From NCBI GenBank assembly GCA_903845935.1, contig CAIMZI010000011.1:1-64000 (forward strand): 64,000 nucleotides of DNA, written 5' to 3'. The position numbers were made by a program, and so were the translations under genes. Shown one piece after another: positions 62,046 through 64,000 of this stretch. The notes under the pieces were generated by a model. It was not told where the DNA came from, did no database searches, and saw only the letters and a list, made by a program, of their open reading frames with translations. Numbering within the stretch: the first letter of the stretch is position 1; every line of letters begins with the position of its first letter. The DNA is from an uncultured beta proteobacterium (GTDB lineage: Bacteria; Pseudomonadota; Gammaproteobacteria; Burkholderiales; Burkholderiaceae_C).

Positions 62046-62948
62046 ATGCTGAGCGCTATGAGAAACAATTTGTATTCATTGGACGCGACAGCGCTGGCCG
62101 AGCTGGCTCGTCGCGATGTGCAGGCGGCGCTGGCAGAGGACGTTGGCACAGGTGACCTGACCGCCCAACTCATAGACCCTAGCCGCAAGGCCAGCGCCCG
62201 CATCGTGGCGCGCGAAAGCGCCGTGCTCTGCGGCAGGCCCTGGGTGGAGGCAGCACTGACCACGTTGGATCCGGCTGTACAACTGAGCTGGCGGGTTCAG
62301 GAGGGCCAACGCATGCAGGCCAACCAGACCGTGCTGGAGCTGCAAGGCAAGGCGTGCGCCCTGCTGACGGCCGAGCGCACCGCGCTGAATTTTTTGCAAC
62401 TGCTGAGCGGCGTGGCCAGCAAGACAGCCACCTATGTAGCAGCCGTGGCCGGTACCGGCGCGCAAATTGTGGACACGCGCAAGACCCTGCCGGGCCTGCG
62501 CCTGGCACAGAAATACGCGGTGCGCATGGGCGGCGGAGTGAACCACCGCGTCGGCTTGTATGACGCGATCCTGATCAAGGAAAACCACATCGCCGCGGCC
62601 GGTGGCATTGCGCAGGTGTTGGTGCAGGCGAGGGCCCAAGAATCTAGGGCCAGCTTTATCGAGATCGAAGTCGAGACGCTGGAACAGCTGCGCGAAGCCC
62701 TGGCACATGACGCGGCCATGGTGCTGCTCGACAACATGGACCTGGCCACGCTGCGTGCCGCAGTCGCCATGAATCAGGAACTGGGCAGCCCGCGCGGCAT
62801 TGGCCCTGCGATTCTGGAAATTTCCGGCGGCGTCACGCTGGACGGTCTGCGCAGCTTGGCCGAAACCGGGGTCGACCGCATCTCGATTGGCACGCTGACC
62901 AAGGACGTGCAAGCCACCGATTTCTCCCTGCGCTTTGATTCGCTTTAA
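62046..62948 (+). CDS. nadC: Nicotinate-nucleotide diphosphorylase (quinolinate phosphoribosyltransferase)
   Basis: A 300-residue enzyme converting quinolinate and PRPP to nicotinate mononucleotide. LAEDVGTGDLTAQLI, IVDTRKTLPGLRLAQKYAVRMGGGVNHR, LIKENHI, IEIEVETLEQ and EISGGVTLD are the family landmarks. ATG 62046 follows AAGG at eight bases; ATG 62058 is an alternative. nadA follows after 18 bases, so the two enzymes of de novo NAD synthesis are co-transcribed. nadB is not in the window. Confidence 0.95.
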   Translation: MLSAMRNNLYSLDATALAELARRDVQAALAEDVGTGDLTAQLIDPSRKASARIVARESAVLCGRPWVEAALTTLDPAVQLSWRVQEGQRMQANQTVLELQGKACALLTAERTALNFLQLLSGVASKTATYVAAVAGTGAQIVDTRKTLPGLRLAQKYAVRMGGGVNHRVGLYDAILIKENHIAAAGGIAQVLVQARAQESRASFIEIEVETLEQLREALAHDAAMVLLDNMDLATLRAAVAMNQELGSPRGIGPAILEISGGVTLDGLRSLAETGVDRISIGTLTKDVQATDFSLRFDSL

Positions 62949-62966
62949 AACGCTTTAATTACCGCC

Positions 62967-64000
62967 ATGCGTACCACCACGAACACCACCAATGCCCCGC
63001 AACCACTGCGGGTGGATTACGAGCTACCAGACTTTTCTCGCGTGGGCGCAGCCAACAGCGTGCAACACGCCTGGGCCAGGGTGCCGGTAGAGCCCGCACC
63101 TGCCGAACGTGATGCGCTAAAAAGCCGCATTGCCGAGCTGCTGCGCCAGAAGAATGCGGTGCTGGTGGCGCACTACTATGTACACCCCGATCTGCAGGAC
63201 CTGGCCGAGGCCACCGGCGGCCTGGTCAGCGACTCGCTGGAGATGGCCCGCTTTGGCCGCGACCACGCGGCCCAGACCCTGGTGGTTGCCGGTGTGCGCT
63301 TTATGGGCGAGACCGCCAAGATTCTGTCGCCGCACAAGAGCGTGATCGTGCCCGAGCTGGAAGCCACTTGCTCGCTCGACCTGGGCTGCCCGACTGACGC
63401 CTTTAGCGCCTTTTGCGACGCCCACCCGGATCGCACCGTGGTGGTTTATGCCAACACCAGCGCCGCCGTGAAGGCGCGTGCCGACTGGATGGTGACCTCC
63501 GGCTGCGCGCTGGATGTGGTGCGCCACCTCAAGGCCGAAGGCAAAAAGATTCTGTGGGCGCCGGATCGGCATCTGGGTGCCTATATCCAGCGCGAGACCG
63601 GCGCCGACATGCTGATGTGGAACGGCAGTTGCATCGTCCACGACGAGTTCAAGGCCTTTGAGTTGGACGCGCTGAAGGCCGAACACCCCGGCGCCAAAAT
63701 TCTGGCGCACCCGGAAAGCCCGGCCGCCATCCTGGCCCTGGCCGACGCCATCGGCTCCACCTCCGGCATCCTGAAAGCGGCGCGCGAAATGATGGATGCC
63801 ACCTTCATCGTCGCCACCGACAACGGCCTGATGCACAAGCTGCGCACGCTCAATCCGGGCAAGACCTTTCTTGAGGCACCCACGGCCGGAAACAGTGCCA
63901 CCTGCAAGAGCTGCGCCCATTGCCCCTGGATGGCCATGAACAGCCTGCAAGGTCTGGCCGCCGTGCTGGAGTCGGGTGCCAATCAGATCCAGGTCGACGC
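62967..64000 (+). CDS. nadA: Quinolinate synthase, running off the window
   Basis: The reading frame starts at ATG 62967 and is still open at base 64000 (344 codons visible), so the end is missing. [16 protein letters not shown] and [13 protein letters not shown] are NadA landmarks. Cys135, Cys222 and Cys319 match the [4Fe-4S] ligands of E. coli NadA (113, 200, 297) with a constant offset of 22, and the [12 protein letters not shown] segment keeps the C-x2-C-x2-C spacing. It makes quinolinate from iminoaspartate and dihydroxyacetone phosphate, supplying nadC. Confidence 0.95.
   Translation, partial: MRTTTNTTNAPQPLRVDYELPDFSRVGAANSVQHAWARVPVEPAPAERDALKSRIAELLRQKNAVLVAHYYVHPDLQDLAEATGGLVSDSLEMARFGRDHAAQTLVVAGVRFMGETAKILSPHKSVIVPELEATCSLDLGCPTDAFSAFCDAHPDRTVVVYANTSAAVKARADWMVTSGCALDVVRHLKAEGKKILWAPDRHLGAYIQRETGADMLMWNGSCIVHDEFKAFELDALKAEHPGAKILAHPESPAAILALADAIGSTSGILKAAREMMDATFIVATDNGLMHKLRTLNPGKTFLEAPTAGNSATCKSCAHCPWMAMNSLQGLAAVLESGANQIQVD

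Overview
The window is a chromosomal segment of a GC-rich betaproteobacterium, most likely a Comamonadaceae member of the Rhodoferax type (Burkholderiales). Pointers are small conserved families typical of that order (DUF3108, DUF3567, DUF3297), paired pilT/pilU, an alanine/lysine-rich H1-like protein, monomeric NADP isocitrate dehydrogenase, and a GC-rich hairpin repeat of a kind I remember as common in Comamonadaceae. Genus placement is inference. I see no tRNA, rRNA, CRISPR array, insertion sequence, prophage or plasmid replication gene.

Layout. 1-9.6 kb: end of a TonB-dependent receptor, a DksA-type zinc-finger protein, MarC, an FAH-family hydrolase, phosphatidylserine decarboxylase, a LysR regulator, a GlcD-type FAD oxidase, an LrgA/LrgB pair and a class V aminotransferase. 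9.7-18.8 kb: amino-acid catabolism (asparaginase II, arginase, PutA with a divergent Lrp-type regulator) around two back-to-back chemoreceptors. 19-25.5 kb: YggS, PilT, PilU, a beta-hydroxyacid dehydrogenase, a BON lipoprotein, a SIS protein, YraN and RsmI. 25.6-33.1 kb: a one-strand alcohol-oxidation block with an ABC binding protein and permease (no ATPase), a NosR-like flavin/iron-sulfur membrane protein, ApbE, a PQQ dehydrogenase carrying the Asp-x-Asp lanthanide signature, and a cytochrome c. 33.4-41.4 kb: Hpf, GlgC, a [2Fe-2S] ferredoxin without a normal start codon, an ECF sigma/anti-sigma pair with a small lipoprotein, a GGDEF-EAL protein and an ABC exporter. 41.5-47.5 kb: FUSC transporter, orphan ParA, two-component system. 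47.7-52.3 kb: a tight ubiU-ubiV-ubiT-ubiX-ubiD operon. 52.5-58 kb: MFS exporter, universal stress protein, and a complete class I cytochrome P450 operon with a divergent AraC regulator. 58-64 kb: isocitrate dehydrogenase, DUF3297, H1-like protein, an unknown protein, nadC and the start of nadA.

How it fits together. The gene content suggests a motile or twitching, metabolically flexible aerobe able to live at low oxygen. The ubiUVT genes make ubiquinone without O2, and FNR-like boxes lie upstream of ubiU, of the DksA-type gene and, more loosely, of hpf. The alcohol-oxidation block would feed electrons from the periplasm into cytochrome c, with flavinylation of the NosR-like protein by the adjacent ApbE.

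The most unusual items are: (1) a hairpin repeat lying in frame inside putA, with a second copy about 1.4 kb away whose stem differs by a compensating base pair; (2) the PQQ/ABC/NosR/ApbE block without an ATPase; (3) the ferredoxin whose only plausible starts are CTG or ATT; (4) the five-gene ubiquinone operon with its FNR-like box.
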